Source: Paenibacillus sp. MMS18-CY102
GTDB taxonomy: Bacteria > Bacillota > Bacilli > Paenibacillales > Paenibacillaceae
Assembly (NCBI RefSeq): GCF_009789195.1
Contig: NZ_WSTC01000031.1
Coordinates: 1-64,000 of the forward strand
DNA: 64,000 nucleotides
Direction: 5' to 3'
Part shown: positions 52,380 to 61,500 of the stretch, in pieces
Layout of the letters: every line of letters starts with the position of its first letter
Numbering within the stretch: the stretch's first letter is position 1
Notes under the pieces: generated by a model
Database searches by the model: none
What the model was told of the DNA's origin: nothing
What the model saw: the letters and a program-made list of their open reading frames with translations, nothing else
Made by a program: the position numbers and the translations under genes

Positions 52380-52389
52380 AAGAAGGCTC

Positions 52390-53592
52390 CTAATAGACAT
52401 GCAAGAGTTGATTGTATATTTCACTATGCCTCTCTAACAACATGTCTGTATTGAAATTCTTGCTATACGCATTCACGGCTTCCATCAGCACACGCCTTTC
52501 GCTCCCATCTTTTTGGGAGTAGGCGACAATAGAGTTTTTAATGCCCTGCACATCCCCAGGCTCGAAACAAAAGAACTCCGGTTTATAAATAACTTCAGGA
52601 ATTCCTCCAATTCTAGATCCGAACACCGGTGTGCCCACCAGGTAAGACTCAATAATGACCCTTCCGAACGGCTCTTTCCATACAGATGGGACAAATGTAG
52701 CATCCACTTTAGACATTTCTGTAATGATTTGATTCCGGTCAACTTTTCCGTAAAATACGATGCGGCTATCCGTCTTCGCTAGCTCCTTCAGTGGCTGCAG
52801 TTCTGGTCCTTCTCCAAAAATTCGCAATTCCGAAACAATGGAGTTGTCCAGCTCTTTGACGGCTTGGATCAAATAATCGATTCCTTTTATTGCGCTGATT
52901 TGCCCAAAGTAACCGAGGACCAGGCTAGCATTGCTATTTTCAGTTTTCGCCTTTTTCTCAAATAGGCTGCACGTCAATTCATCTGGCTCCACCACATTGT
53001 TCACAACATGCCTTTTGGCATTTTTAAAATAGCCATGTTTCAAATGCGTATCGAGTACATCATTTGAAATTCCAATAATGGCATCTACATAATGGCTGAA
53101 TCTCTTGGCCACATTCTGGTAGAACAACGAATAGAGCTTCATATTTATCGGATCAATGAGCGAGAAATCCCTTAATGTGTGAACGATCGGAATATTTAAG
53201 TCCCGGGCTGCTTTCCACAAAGAAAGACTTAAGCCCGGCAAGTTTTGCGTGTGAAGCAGCTGCACCTTATTTTCCTCTAACAATTGTTTTGCATGGTGAT
53301 ATTGATTGAAATTATAAATATCTTTCAATCTCCATCTAATTTTATTAATCGAATTCTTCTTCAGCTGAGTGTCCCCATACCAATACAAATTGGAATACGG
53401 CAATTTCAGCACATCCACGCCATTGAAAACATCATGTTGAATGCGTTTGTCATTGTGATCGCCAACCGTGAGCACTTTTACGGAGTAGGACCTGTTTAAT
53501 GTTTCAGCCAATATTTGCGTTGATATTTCTGCCCCGCCAATGATAGTTGGCGGGTACAAGCTATGTGCCACAGCAATTGCTAACTTACCCAC
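52390..53592 (-). CDS. Glycosyltransferase family 4
   Basis: 400 residues. PPTIIGGAEISTQILAETLN at the N-terminus, VQLLHTQNLPGLSLSLWKAA, then the donor-binding region VPSVWKEPFGRVIIESYLVG and TPVFGSRIGGIPEVI. Typical GT4 from a polysaccharide cluster; sugar unknown. Eleven bases before the next gene and 16 after the priming transferase. Confidence 0.88.
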   Translation of the reverse strand: MGKLAIAVAHSLYPPTIIGGAEISTQILAETLNRSYSVKVLTVGDHNDKRIQHDVFNGVDVLKLPYSNLYWYGDTQLKKNSINKIRWRLKDIYNFNQYHHAKQLLEENKVQLLHTQNLPGLSLSLWKAARDLNIPIVHTLRDFSLIDPINMKLYSLFYQNVAKRFSHYVDAIIGISNDVLDTHLKHGYFKNAKRHVVNNVVEPDELTCSLFEKKAKTENSNASLVLGYFGQISAIKGIDYLIQAVKELDNSIVSELRIFGEGPELQPLKELAKTDSRIVFYGKVDRNQIITEMSKVDATFVPSVWKEPFGRVIIESYLVGTPVFGSRIGGIPEVIYKPEFFCFEPGDVQGIKNSIVAYSQKDGSERRVLMEAVNAYSKNFNTDMLLERHSEIYNQLLHVY

Positions 53593-53608
53593 TTCGCATC
53601 ATCCCGTT

Positions 53609-54301
53609 TCAGTATGCGTTTTTGGAGCCGATCAGAAGCTTTACCGTTTTGAGCATAATGCCGATATCATACAAAATGCTTCTATTCTGAATATACTGAA
53701 GATCCAGTTCTACCATTTCACTAAAACTTAGATTGCTTCTGCCGCTTACTTGCCAAAGCCCCGTGCACCCCGGCGTTACGCGTAGCCGTTGCTTATCATA
53801 AGTCGTGTATTCCTCTACTTCACGGGGAAGCGGTGGCCTAGGGCCAACCAACGACATATCGCCACGGATTACATTCCATAACTGCGGAAGCTCGTCAATG
53901 CTGGTACTCCGGATGAATTTGCCGATTTTTGTAATGCGGGGATCATCCTTCATTTTGAACATTGCACCTTGAACCTCATTTTTCTCTAACAGTTCACCTA
54001 ATAGATCTTCTGCATTAGACACCATGGACCGAAATTTGAACATTTTGAATGTCCGCTCGCCTTTGCCCACTCGCTTCTGCGAAAAAAACACCGGTCCATG
54101 CCGGTCTTCAACTTTAATGGCTACCGCAAGTGCAATAAAGACTGGAGACAATAGAATCAATCCGATTGAAGCTGCAATAATGTCCATCGCCCTCTTCAAT
54201 ACGAGATAGGACCGGATATTCTTCTTTCTCTCTAACGCATACGACGGATAATAAGAATTAGCCTCTAACGCGACATCAGCATCATTCCGTTGCGGAGTCA
54301 T
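53609..54301 (-). CDS. Priming sugar-phosphate transferase
   Basis: Polyisoprenyl-phosphate hexose-1-phosphate transferase that starts each repeat unit. One membrane hairpin near residues 38-60 (KRAMDIIAASIGLILLSPVF), then FFSQKRVGKGERTFKMFKFR, STSIDELPQLWNVIRGDMSL, VGPRPPLP and VTPGCTGLWQVSGRSNLSF: the complete bacterial sugar transferase signature. 230 residues, the compact form without the N-terminal four-segment domain of WcaJ. Likely uses UDP-glucose or a related donor (galU is adjacent). Confidence 0.93.
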   Translation of the reverse strand: MTPQRNDADVALEANSYYPSYALERKKNIRSYLVLKRAMDIIAASIGLILLSPVFIALAVAIKVEDRHGPVFFSQKRVGKGERTFKMFKFRSMVSNAEDLLGELLEKNEVQGAMFKMKDDPRITKIGKFIRSTSIDELPQLWNVIRGDMSLVGPRPPLPREVEEYTTYDKQRLRVTPGCTGLWQVSGRSNLSFSEMVELDLQYIQNRSILYDIGIMLKTVKLLIGSKNAY

Positions 54302-54318
54302 GTACTCATTCTCCCTTC

Positions 54319-55221
54319 TTACCGATCAAGAATTAATTTATTCGTTTGTTCCCGTTGCAGAATCTCTTCTAATGCTGTTAGCAGTGGCAGGCGCAGCTCT
54401 TTATTTTGAAGTGCGAAGTCAAGCGTCGTCGTAATAAACCCGAGCTTCTCTCCCACATCGTAACGAATGCCATCAAAATCGTAAGCAAATACGCCTTCCT
54501 GTTCATTCAGCTTCTGAATGGCATCCGTTAGCTGAATCTCTCCTCCGGCGCCTGTTTCCTGGGCCTCAAGAAAATCGAAAATTTCCGGCGTTAGGACATA
54601 GCGTCCCATAATCGCAAGGTTGGATGGCGCTGTGCCAAGCGGCGGCTTCTCCACGAACCGCTTTACCTGCACAAGCTTGCCTTCACTCTCGCTTTCTGAT
54701 GGATCAACAATGCCGTAACGTTCCGTTTGCTCGATTGATACAGCCTGCACCCCAATTACCGACCGTTCCGTCCGATCATATTGCTCTATAAGCTGTTTGG
54801 TGCAAGGCGTTTCGGCAACAACGATATCGTCGCCTAGCAGCACAGCGAATGGCTCATCGCCAATGAAGTTGCGAGCGCACCATACGGCATGCCCCAGCCC
54901 CTTGGCTTCTTTCTGCCTTATGTAATGAATCTCTACGTTGGATGACTTCCGAACCTCCTCTAGAAGTCCGAGCTTCCCTTTCTCCAGCAAATTATGCTCC
55001 AGCTCGAACGCTGTATCGAAGTGGTCTTCAATGGATCGCTTGCCTTTGCCAGTTACGATGATGATGTCTTCAATTCCTGAAGCGATTGCTTCTTCTACGA
55101 TGTATTGGATCGTCGGCTTATCTACGATGGGGAGCATTTCTTTTGGCATTGCTTTTGTTGCAGGAAGAAACCGCGTGCCTAATCCAGCTGCAGGAATGAT
55201 TGCTTTTCTAACCTTTTTCAT
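54319..55221 (-). CDS. galU: UTP-glucose-1-phosphate uridylyltransferase
   Basis: Makes UDP-glucose. [20 protein letters not shown] and [20 protein letters not shown], then [20 protein letters not shown] and GEIQLTDAI are diagnostic. 300 residues. The ATG at 55221 has GGTGAGG four bases upstream; the frame extends 15 codons further. First gene downstream of the structured leader and terminator at 55258-55450. Confidence 0.95.
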   Translation of the reverse strand: MKKVRKAIIPAAGLGTRFLPATKAMPKEMLPIVDKPTIQYIVEEAIASGIEDIIIVTGKGKRSIEDHFDTAFELEHNLLEKGKLGLLEEVRKSSNVEIHYIRQKEAKGLGHAVWCARNFIGDEPFAVLLGDDIVVAETPCTKQLIEQYDRTERSVIGVQAVSIEQTERYGIVDPSESESEGKLVQVKRFVEKPPLGTAPSNLAIMGRYVLTPEIFDFLEAQETGAGGEIQLTDAIQKLNEQEGVFAYDFDGIRYDVGEKLGFITTTLDFALQNKELRLPLLTALEEILQREQTNKLILDR

Positions 55222-55257
55222 CGTCCTCACCCTATCCTTTTCTCTTTTTTTCATTAA

Positions 55258-55302
55258 TAAAAACACGAGTTATACCACTTTTCATGAAAGCGGTATAACT
55301 CG
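55258..55302 (-). terminator. Intrinsic terminator between BY-kinase and galU
   Basis: CGAGTTATACCGCTTT / AAGTGGTATAACTCG hairpin around CATG, tail TGTTTTTATT (minus strand). It lies within the operon, 37 bases ahead of galU, directly after a structured leader. Confidence 0.85.
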
Positions 55303-55324
55303 CGTTTCTATGCTTTTCTTTCAT

Positions 55325-55450
55325 CGTTAGGGCATTTAACCCATCCTCACATCACACCCTCGACGATAAACGTCTAAGGTCCGAAGACCCACAGCGTGAT
55401 CGAGTGCCTACAGTGATAAAGGTGCAGTAGACATTACCTTTATGTGACAC
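55325..55450 (-). promoter_or_regulatory. Structured RNA in the position of the EAR (epsC) element
   Basis: Gap between the BY-kinase stop and the internal terminator. Minus-strand hairpins: AAAGGT/ACCTTT, GGTC-TTCG-GACC, GACG-TTTAT-CGTC, and an outer CTCGA/TCGAG enclosing the last two. In Bacillus the eps operon carries the EAR antitermination RNA at the same place (after epsB); I cannot confirm that this fold is EAR from memory of its consensus. The following terminator makes antitermination plausible. Confidence 0.6.
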
Positions 55451-55454
55451 TTCG

Positions 55455-56144
55455 TTATTCTTTCGATCCGTAATAGTAGTAGTAATAGCCCTCCGTCTGT
55501 TTGCGCTCCACGTTATTTAGCACAACACCGAGAATCCGGGCATTCACATGATCGAGGTTTGCTTTCGCCTTGCGCACCAAATCTCGCTTCACTTTTCCCG
55601 ACTGCACAACGAGCACAACCCCATCACAATTCGCGGATATGATCATGCCATCTGGAACAGCTAGATTCGGAGGCGTATCGATCAAAATCATGTCATACTG
55701 ATTTTTCAGCTCGGACAGCAGCTGCTTCATCTTCTGCGACCCGAGAAGCTCCGATGGGTTCGGGGGAACCGGTCCCGATGAAATAACCGTTAGGTTATCG
55801 ACTAGCGTCGCTTGCTCCACCTCCGTGAGATGGAATTGGCCAGCCAATAAGTTGGTCAACCCGATCCGATTGCTAAGCTCAAACATACGGTGCAAGGAAG
55901 GCTTACGCAGATCGGCATCGATTAACAGCACTCGCTTCCCTTCCATTGCGTACGTAATCGCTAAGTTCGTAACGGTTGTCGTCTTGCCTTCACCAGCTTG
56001 CGCAGAAGCAATCATGATCACCTTAATCGGCTCATCAACGGAAGAGAATTGAATATTGGTGCGCAGTGTACGATAAGCTTCGGAAATCGGCGACTTCGGG
56101 TTCGAGATCGTGATTAGGTTTGCTTGGCTATTTTGCCGGGACAT
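55455..56144 (-). CDS. Bacterial tyrosine kinase (CpsD/CapB/EpsB type)
   Basis: BY-kinase that autophosphorylates a tyrosine tail and controls chain length with Wzz. Walker A SAQAGEGKTTT, Walker A' LLIDADLRKPSLH, Walker B MILIDTPP, and a C-terminal cluster of six tyrosines (GYYYYYYGSKE). 229 residues. N-terminus SEAYRTLRTNIQFSS is the usual interaction segment. The ATG at 56144 overlaps the wzz end by 17 bases. Confidence 0.94.
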   Translation of the reverse strand: MSRQNSQANLITISNPKSPISEAYRTLRTNIQFSSVDEPIKVIMIASAQAGEGKTTTVTNLAITYAMEGKRVLLIDADLRKPSLHRMFELSNRIGLTNLLAGQFHLTEVEQATLVDNLTVISSGPVPPNPSELLGSQKMKQLLSELKNQYDMILIDTPPNLAVPDGMIISANCDGVVLVVQSGKVKRDLVRKAKANLDHVNARILGVVLNNVERKQTEGYYYYYYGSKE

Positions 56145-56889
56145 AAGTCGATTCACCTACTTGTGCAGAAGTGTGAGACTGTGGCTTGCTAGGGCGCTTG
56201 CGTTTCAAATCGCTGCGGTCCATCTTCGTAATGAGCGTCAACATCGGCAGCTCCAGCGCCTTCTCGACATCTCGCTCCGTCTTGATCGTGTCGTCCATGT
56301 AATCCAATAGGAAGGCTAATCCGATTGCGAGCATCGCCGAAACGATAAAGCTGATCATCAGGCTTGAGATTGGATCCATGTTGATCGGGTGCGGATTTGA
56401 TACATTCAGATTTGCTTCGTTAAGCACCGTCACGTTATCGACTTTCATAATGCTAGGGTTTTGCCCTTTAAATATCTTCGCGATAGAGTTGACCGCTTTC
56501 GCAGCTTGCTGGTAGGAGGTACTTGCGAAGGTAATGTCCATAATTTGCGATTCGTTGCTTGAACTAACCGATACGCCGGATATTAATTGGTCCGAGGTAA
56601 GGCCTAGATCTGGATATGCGGATGCAACTTTATCCATGATCGCCTTGGACTTAATAATCTCCTTATAGGAGTTGATGACCATCAAGTTCGTTTGAATGAG
56701 GTTATAATCGAGCATCGAAATTCCGTTATACTCATAGGATTGGTTCACCACGAGCTTTGCCGATGCAGAGTAGACAGGGGTTGTGTAGAAGAAGCCTTTA
56801 ATTCCGGATAAAATACAAGCAATCAATACTATTGCTACAATTAACCACTTGCGTTTCATTACGATTTGAATATATTCTTTGAGTTCCAC
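56128..56889 (-). CDS. Wzz/CpsC-type chain-length modulator
   Basis: Membrane partner of the BY-kinase. Two membrane segments, KWLIVAIVLIACILSGIKGF near 15-35 and SLMISFIVSAMLAIGLAFLL near 180-205, flank an extracytoplasmic domain; the proline-rich run NPHPINMDP precedes the second segment as in Wzz proteins. 253 residues; no kinase domain of its own. Follows the PilZ-like gene by 15 bases. Confidence 0.93.
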   Translation of the reverse strand: MELKEYIQIVMKRKWLIVAIVLIACILSGIKGFFYTTPVYSASAKLVVNQSYEYNGISMLDYNLIQTNLMVINSYKEIIKSKAIMDKVASAYPDLGLTSDQLISGVSVSSSNESQIMDITFASTSYQQAAKAVNSIAKIFKGQNPSIMKVDNVTVLNEANLNVSNPHPINMDPISSLMISFIVSAMLAIGLAFLLDYMDDTIKTERDVEKALELPMLTLITKMDRSDLKRKRPSKPQSHTSAQVGESTYVPAK

Positions 56890-56904
56890 GTCTTAGCGCC
56901 TCCA

Positions 56905-57363
56905 TTATGTGTAGATAGAGTTGATTGACCCGATTCCGGTTCGCATGACCCGCCGATAATAAGAATGAATTCGGCTAGTCTCTGCTGGCTCGGCGAGCAG
57001 CCTCTCATTCAGCCGCTTAATGACCTCATTCTTGGGAATGCTTGTGTGCGTAAACTCCAAACTGTATCGATACATATTGTGTCGCTCTTCTCGGCCGGAA
57101 ATGATCCCAACCACACATACCTGGCGCTCTTGTAACATGAAGCTAACTGCTATGCGATAGCCGTCCGCTATCGGAAAACGTAAAATTGTATCAAATTCCA
57201 ATTTATCTGGTTGAATCGAACGAATGAGGACCTTTGTTGCTTTTGCCCTTACTTGCTGCCCTGCCACTTCGCTTATTGTGATGGTAGCGATTTTGACATT
57301 CGTCAGTTTTAGTCGAACGTTCGCGTTTTGTTTGACGGATTGATAAGCTGCAGTTTCCATCAT
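56905..57363 (-). CDS. PilZ-like domain protein, first gene of the polysaccharide operon
   Basis: 152 residues, same family as the protein at 32457: DTILRFPIADGYRIAVSFML and VVGIISGREERHNMYRYSLE align with its LRFPVDEGYK and LLGRI segments. The canonical PilZ RxxxR and (D/N)xSxxG motifs are absent, so c-di-GMP binding is doubtful. RBS GGGGGTGA is close to the ATG pair at 57363. Being promoter-proximal, it may tie polysaccharide synthesis to a signal. Confidence 0.7.
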   Translation of the reverse strand: MMETAAYQSVKQNANVRLKLTNVKIATITISEVAGQQVRAKATKVLIRSIQPDKLEFDTILRFPIADGYRIAVSFMLQERQVCVVGIISGREERHNMYRYSLEFTHTSIPKNEVIKRLNERLLAEPAETSRIHSYYRRVMRTGIGSINSIYT

Positions 57364-57441
57364 TCACCCCCGAGTCTATATTTCCGGCCTTGCGCATAAA
57401 ATCCGAACATTCGGGAAATACTGCGATTTAGGCGACACTTT

Positions 57442-57500
57442 GATACATTTCGTATCCCTTTTTCATTTCTAACTTTACGATACAATACGTAACATGTCAA
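57442..57500 (-). promoter_or_regulatory. Promoter and operators of the polysaccharide operon
   Basis: Minus-strand TTGACA (57500-57495), 17-base spacer, TAAAGT (57477-57472). The spacer holds GATACAATACGTAAC (57479-57493, plus strand; near-palindrome), and a second site, GATACATTTCGTATC (57442-57456), lies just downstream. The first matches the peptide-operon promoter in position and in most bases, including the flanking TTTAC and CATGTCAAG. Confidence 0.75.
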
Positions 57501-57605
57501 GGGGTTTTCATCGCTGTTTTCAAAAATTGCGACGTTTTGTTGCATAGCATGCAATTCTTCAAATTCCGTATTAATATGGTTATATCGAGTGTTAGGAGGG
57601 AAAGG

Positions 57606-57989
57606 ATGGACATCGGAACGCGCATCGCACACCTGCGGGAGCAGCGTGGGTGGACACAGGAGCAGACCTCTCAATCGCTAGGAATATCGCGAGCTGCCCT
57701 GTCCCATTACGAGAAGAACCGGCGTGAACCGGATACAGAGACACTTACGAAGTTCGCCGATCTGTTTAATGTGACGATCGACTTTTTGGTTGGGCGCACG
57801 AATAAGCCTGAACAGGCACTTGACCCTCAGGTTCGCGAGTTCGTCGAACTTACTGAACAAGATCCATTAGAGCTATCGGATGATGACTTGTTGAAGAAAT
57901 TCGCGCTCACGGTCGATGGGACGGAATTGACTCTTGATGAAGCCAAGCGATTTATCGCTTTTATTCGTTATGAACGTTCTATGCGTTAA
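57606..57989 (+). CDS. XRE-family transcriptional regulator
   Basis: 127 residues. N-terminal helix-turn-helix (IGTRIAHLREQRGWTQEQTS, then QSLGISRAALSHYEKNRREP), followed by an about 60-residue tail ending in a helix (DEAKRFIAFIRYERSMR), similar in layout to SinR-type or phage-type repressors. The ATG at 57606 has GGAGGGAAAGG directly upstream. It is divergent from the polysaccharide operon and is the best candidate to bind the GATAC-N5-GTATC sites; this is inference. Followed by its own terminator. Confidence 0.88.
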   Translation: MDIGTRIAHLREQRGWTQEQTSQSLGISRAALSHYEKNRREPDTETLTKFADLFNVTIDFLVGRTNKPEQALDPQVREFVELTEQDPLELSDDDLLKKFALTVDGTELTLDEAKRFIAFIRYERSMR

Positions 57990-58048
57990 GGGAACAACAA
58001 CTCACTTCTAGTGTCCTAGTGGCACGAACGGAATAGGATTATTTTTAC

Positions 58049-58079
58049 AAGCCAGCATATATATGCTGGCTTTTCTTTT
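58049..58079 (+). terminator. Terminator after XRE regulator
   Basis: AAGCCAGCATAT/ATATGCTGGCTT followed by TTCTTTT. Confidence 0.92.
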
Positions 58080-58240
58080 GGGATTCGACATAATCTCCCA
58101 AAAATATTGGTCTCCTGTTAACAGAGAGTGACATACTTCTTACTTCTAACAGACTATAATTGGAGTAATTATACAGATAGAGAGATGGAGAAGAAATTAT
58201 GGACTGGGAGATTGATGGGATGAAGAAAAAGGAGATAATA

Positions 58241-58405
58241 ATGGATAAGACTCATGCGCCCCCAACGCCAGCTGCACGTGAACAAGCCACGGCAATTGAT
58301 ATCCGGCATATCCTGATGCAACTAGGAATCGATGAAGCAGCATGGCATCATTTTAAGAACCAACAGACACAAAACGAAAACGAATCCGCAACGGATCAAA
58401 CATAG
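58241..58405 (+). CDS. Small hypothetical protein
   Basis: 54 residues starting MDKTHAPPTPAAREQATAID, with a short predicted helix (IDIRHILMQLGIDEAAWHHF) and a polar tail. RBS AAAAGGAG is six bases before the ATG at 58241. An upstream -10 TATAAT is at 58155, but no matching -35 was found. Its place next to the XRE gene recalls anti-repressors such as SinI, but no sequence match was recognised. Own terminator. Confidence 0.6.
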   Translation: MDKTHAPPTPAAREQATAIDIRHILMQLGIDEAAWHHFKNQQTQNENESATDQT

Positions 58406-58443
58406 TTATTTTTTTTCAATAAAAATAAAACGCATACATATTG

Positions 58444-58476
58444 AAACCCCCGAGCGGCTGTGCTGCTCGGGGGTTT
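58444..58476 (+). terminator. Terminator after the 54-residue gene
   Basis: AAACCCCCGAGC and GCTCGGGGGTTT arms; tail CGTTATT is weak. Confidence 0.8.
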
Positions 58477-58507
58477 CGTTATTGGAAACAATACACTCTT
58501 TGTACGA

Positions 58508-58544
58508 TAAAAAAAGCAGCGCACACCAACCGGTGTACGCTGCT
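58508..58544 (-). terminator. Terminator after gltB
   Basis: AGCAGCGTACACC/GGTGTGCGCTGCT arms (minus strand), then TTTTTTT. Confidence 0.94.
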
Positions 58545-58565
58545 CTTAGTTGTTGCTAAATCCTT

Positions 58566-61500
58566 TTATACGCGTGCAAGCTCGCGCTTGTTCGCTTCGA
58601 ATGCTTCTAAGAGCGCTGCTTCGCCTTCGAACCCTTTGTCCTTGGCTTTGCTGATTTGCTCCAGCATTTTCTTGTAATCCTTCGGAATAACCTTCACGAA
58701 TTTCGTAATGGATTCATTCCAGTTGTTCAAGATCTGTTGTCCTGGCGCGCTGCCCGTATGCTGAACGTGGCGTTCAATCATGCCGCGAAGCTCAGCCGCA
58801 TCGGCTTCTTCCTCAACACGCTCCAACAGTACCATCTCAAGGTTGCAGTTCGAGTAGAATGCATTGTGTTCATCCCACACGTATGCAATGCCGCCAGACA
58901 TGCCGGCTGCGAAGTTACGGCCTGTATCGCCGAGAACAACAACGCGTCCGCCTGTCATATATTCGCAACCATGGTCGCCTACGCCTTCAACTACGACGTT
59001 AACGCCGGAGTTACGAACAGCAAAGCGCTCGCCCGCGCTGCCGCGAATGTAAGCTTCGCCGCTAGTCGCGCCATAGAATGCCGTGTTGCCGATAATGACG
59101 TTGTCTTCAGCTACGAACGTTGCTTTCGGCGACGGAGCGACGATGATTTTGCCGCCAGACAAACCTTTGCCTACATAGTCATTGGAATCGCCTTCGATCG
59201 AGAGCGTGATGCCCTTCGGTACGAATGCGCCGAAGCTCTGGCCAGCTGTACCAACGAAGTGGTAACGAATCGTATCTTCCGGCAAGCCTTTCGCGCCATA
59301 ACGCGAAGTGACTTCGCTGCCTAGAATCGTCCCGACTACGCGGTTCGTATTCAAGATTGGGAACGTACCTTCTACCTTCGAGCCATTCTCAAGCGCTGGC
59401 TTCGCGTTCGGTACGAGTTGTTGCATATCAAGCGACAGCTCCAGGCCGTGGTTCTGCTCTTGTACATTGTAACGGAATGCGCCTTGCGGCACCTCCGGTT
59501 GGTACAGCAGCGGAGCCAGGTCGACGCCCTTCGCTTTGTAGTGGCCAATCAGCTCTTTCGTTTCCAGAACATCAACGCGTCCAACCATCTCGTTGATCGT
59601 ACGGAAGCCGAGCTCTGCCATTACTTCACGCAGCTCTTCTGCGATGAAACGCAGATAGTTTACAACATGGCTTGGATCGCCCATGAACTTCGCGCGAAGC
59701 TCTGGGTTTTGCGTTGCTACGCCGACTGGACATGTATCCAATTGGCAAACGCGCATCATGATACAGCCAAGCACGATAAGCGGAGCTGTCGAGAAGCCAT
59801 ACTCCTCGGCACCAAGCAACGCAGCAATTGCAACGTCGCGGCCGTTCATCATTTTACCGTCTGTCTCAATAACAATCCGGTCACGCAGATTATTGAGCAT
59901 CAGCGTTTGATGCGTCTCCGCAAGGCCAAGCTCCCATGGCAAGCCCGCGTGGCGAATCGAGTTCATCGGAGATGCGCCCGTACCGCCGTCATAACCGGAA
60001 ACCATGATTACGTCAGCGCGGCCTTTGGCTACGCCGGCAGCTATCGTGCCAACGCCAACCTCGGAAACGAGCTTCACGTTAATGCGAGCGCGTGGGTTCG
60101 CGTTCTTCAAGTCATGAATCAACTCAGCCAAATCCTCGATCGAGTAGATATCATGATGCGGTGGAGGCGAGATAAGGCCAACACCTGGCGTAGAGCCGCG
60201 AACTTCTGCTACCCATGGATATACTTTCAGGCCTGGCAACTGGCCGCCTTCACCTGGTTTTGCGCCTTGCGCCATTTTGATCTGAATTTCATCCGCATTA
60301 ACCAAGTATTCGCTCGTTACGCCGAATCGTCCCGATGCAACCTGCTTGATTGCGCTGCGGCGCGAGTCGCCATTCGCATCTGGCGTGAAGCGAGCTGGAT
60401 CTTCGCCGCCTTCGCCCGTATTGGATTTGCCGCCAAGGCGGTTCATCGCAATCGCGAGGCTTTCATGCGCTTCTTTACTGATCGAACCGAACGACATAGC
60501 GCCTGTTTTGAACCGTTTAACGATCGATTCTACCGATTCGACTTCGTCGATCGATACTGGCGTAAGTCCTTTCTTGAACGAAAGCAACGAACGAAGCGTC
60601 AGATGCTTCTTGTTCTCGCCCTGAATAAGCGAAGAGAATTTCTTGTAAAGCTTGTAGTCGTTCGAACGGGATGCCATCTGCAGCGTGTGAATCGTCTGCG
60701 GGCTGAACAAATGGTCTTCGCCGTCTTTACGCCATTGGTAATCGCCGCCGGAGTCGAGCTCCTTCTCGCTGCCTTCTTGCTCGGAGAATGCACGGTTATG
60801 GTGCTTCAACGTCTCTTCAGCAATAACCTCAAGGCCAATGCCGCCGATACGCGAAGGCGTCCAAGTGAAGTATTGGTCGATGAACTCTTCGTTCAAGCCC
60901 ACTGCTTCGAATATTTGAGCGCCGCGATACGATTGGATCGTCGAGATGCCCATTTTGGACAGTACTTTGACGACGCCCTTCGTCGCTGCTTTGATGTAGT
61001 TTTTGACTGCTTTCTCATGCTTCACGTTGCGCAGCATGCCTTGGCGGATCATGTCGTCCAGCGACTCGAATACGAGGTACGGGTTGACTGCACTTACGCC
61101 ATAGCCGAGCAGCAATGCATAATGGTGAACTTCACGCGGCTCGCCCGATTCGAGCAAGATGCTGACGCGCGTACGCGTGCCTTGGCGAATCAAATGGTGA
61201 TGCAGCGCAGAAACCGCGAGCAACGCTGGAATAGCTGCGTTCTCTTTGTCGACGCCACGGTCAGACAGAATAAGAACGTTATGGCCTCTTGCAATAACGC
61301 GGTCAGCGGATTCATTCAGCACATTCAGTGCTTCACGAAGGCCTTCTGCGCCCTTCTCTGCGTCGAAGAAGATCGGCAGCGTGATCGACTTAAAGCCTTC
61401 ACGGCGCACATGGCGCAGCTTCGCAAACTCTTCGTTGCTCAGGATCGGCGTATCGAGCGTAATGTGGCGCGCGCTCTCCGGCTCTGGTTTCAGCAGGTTG

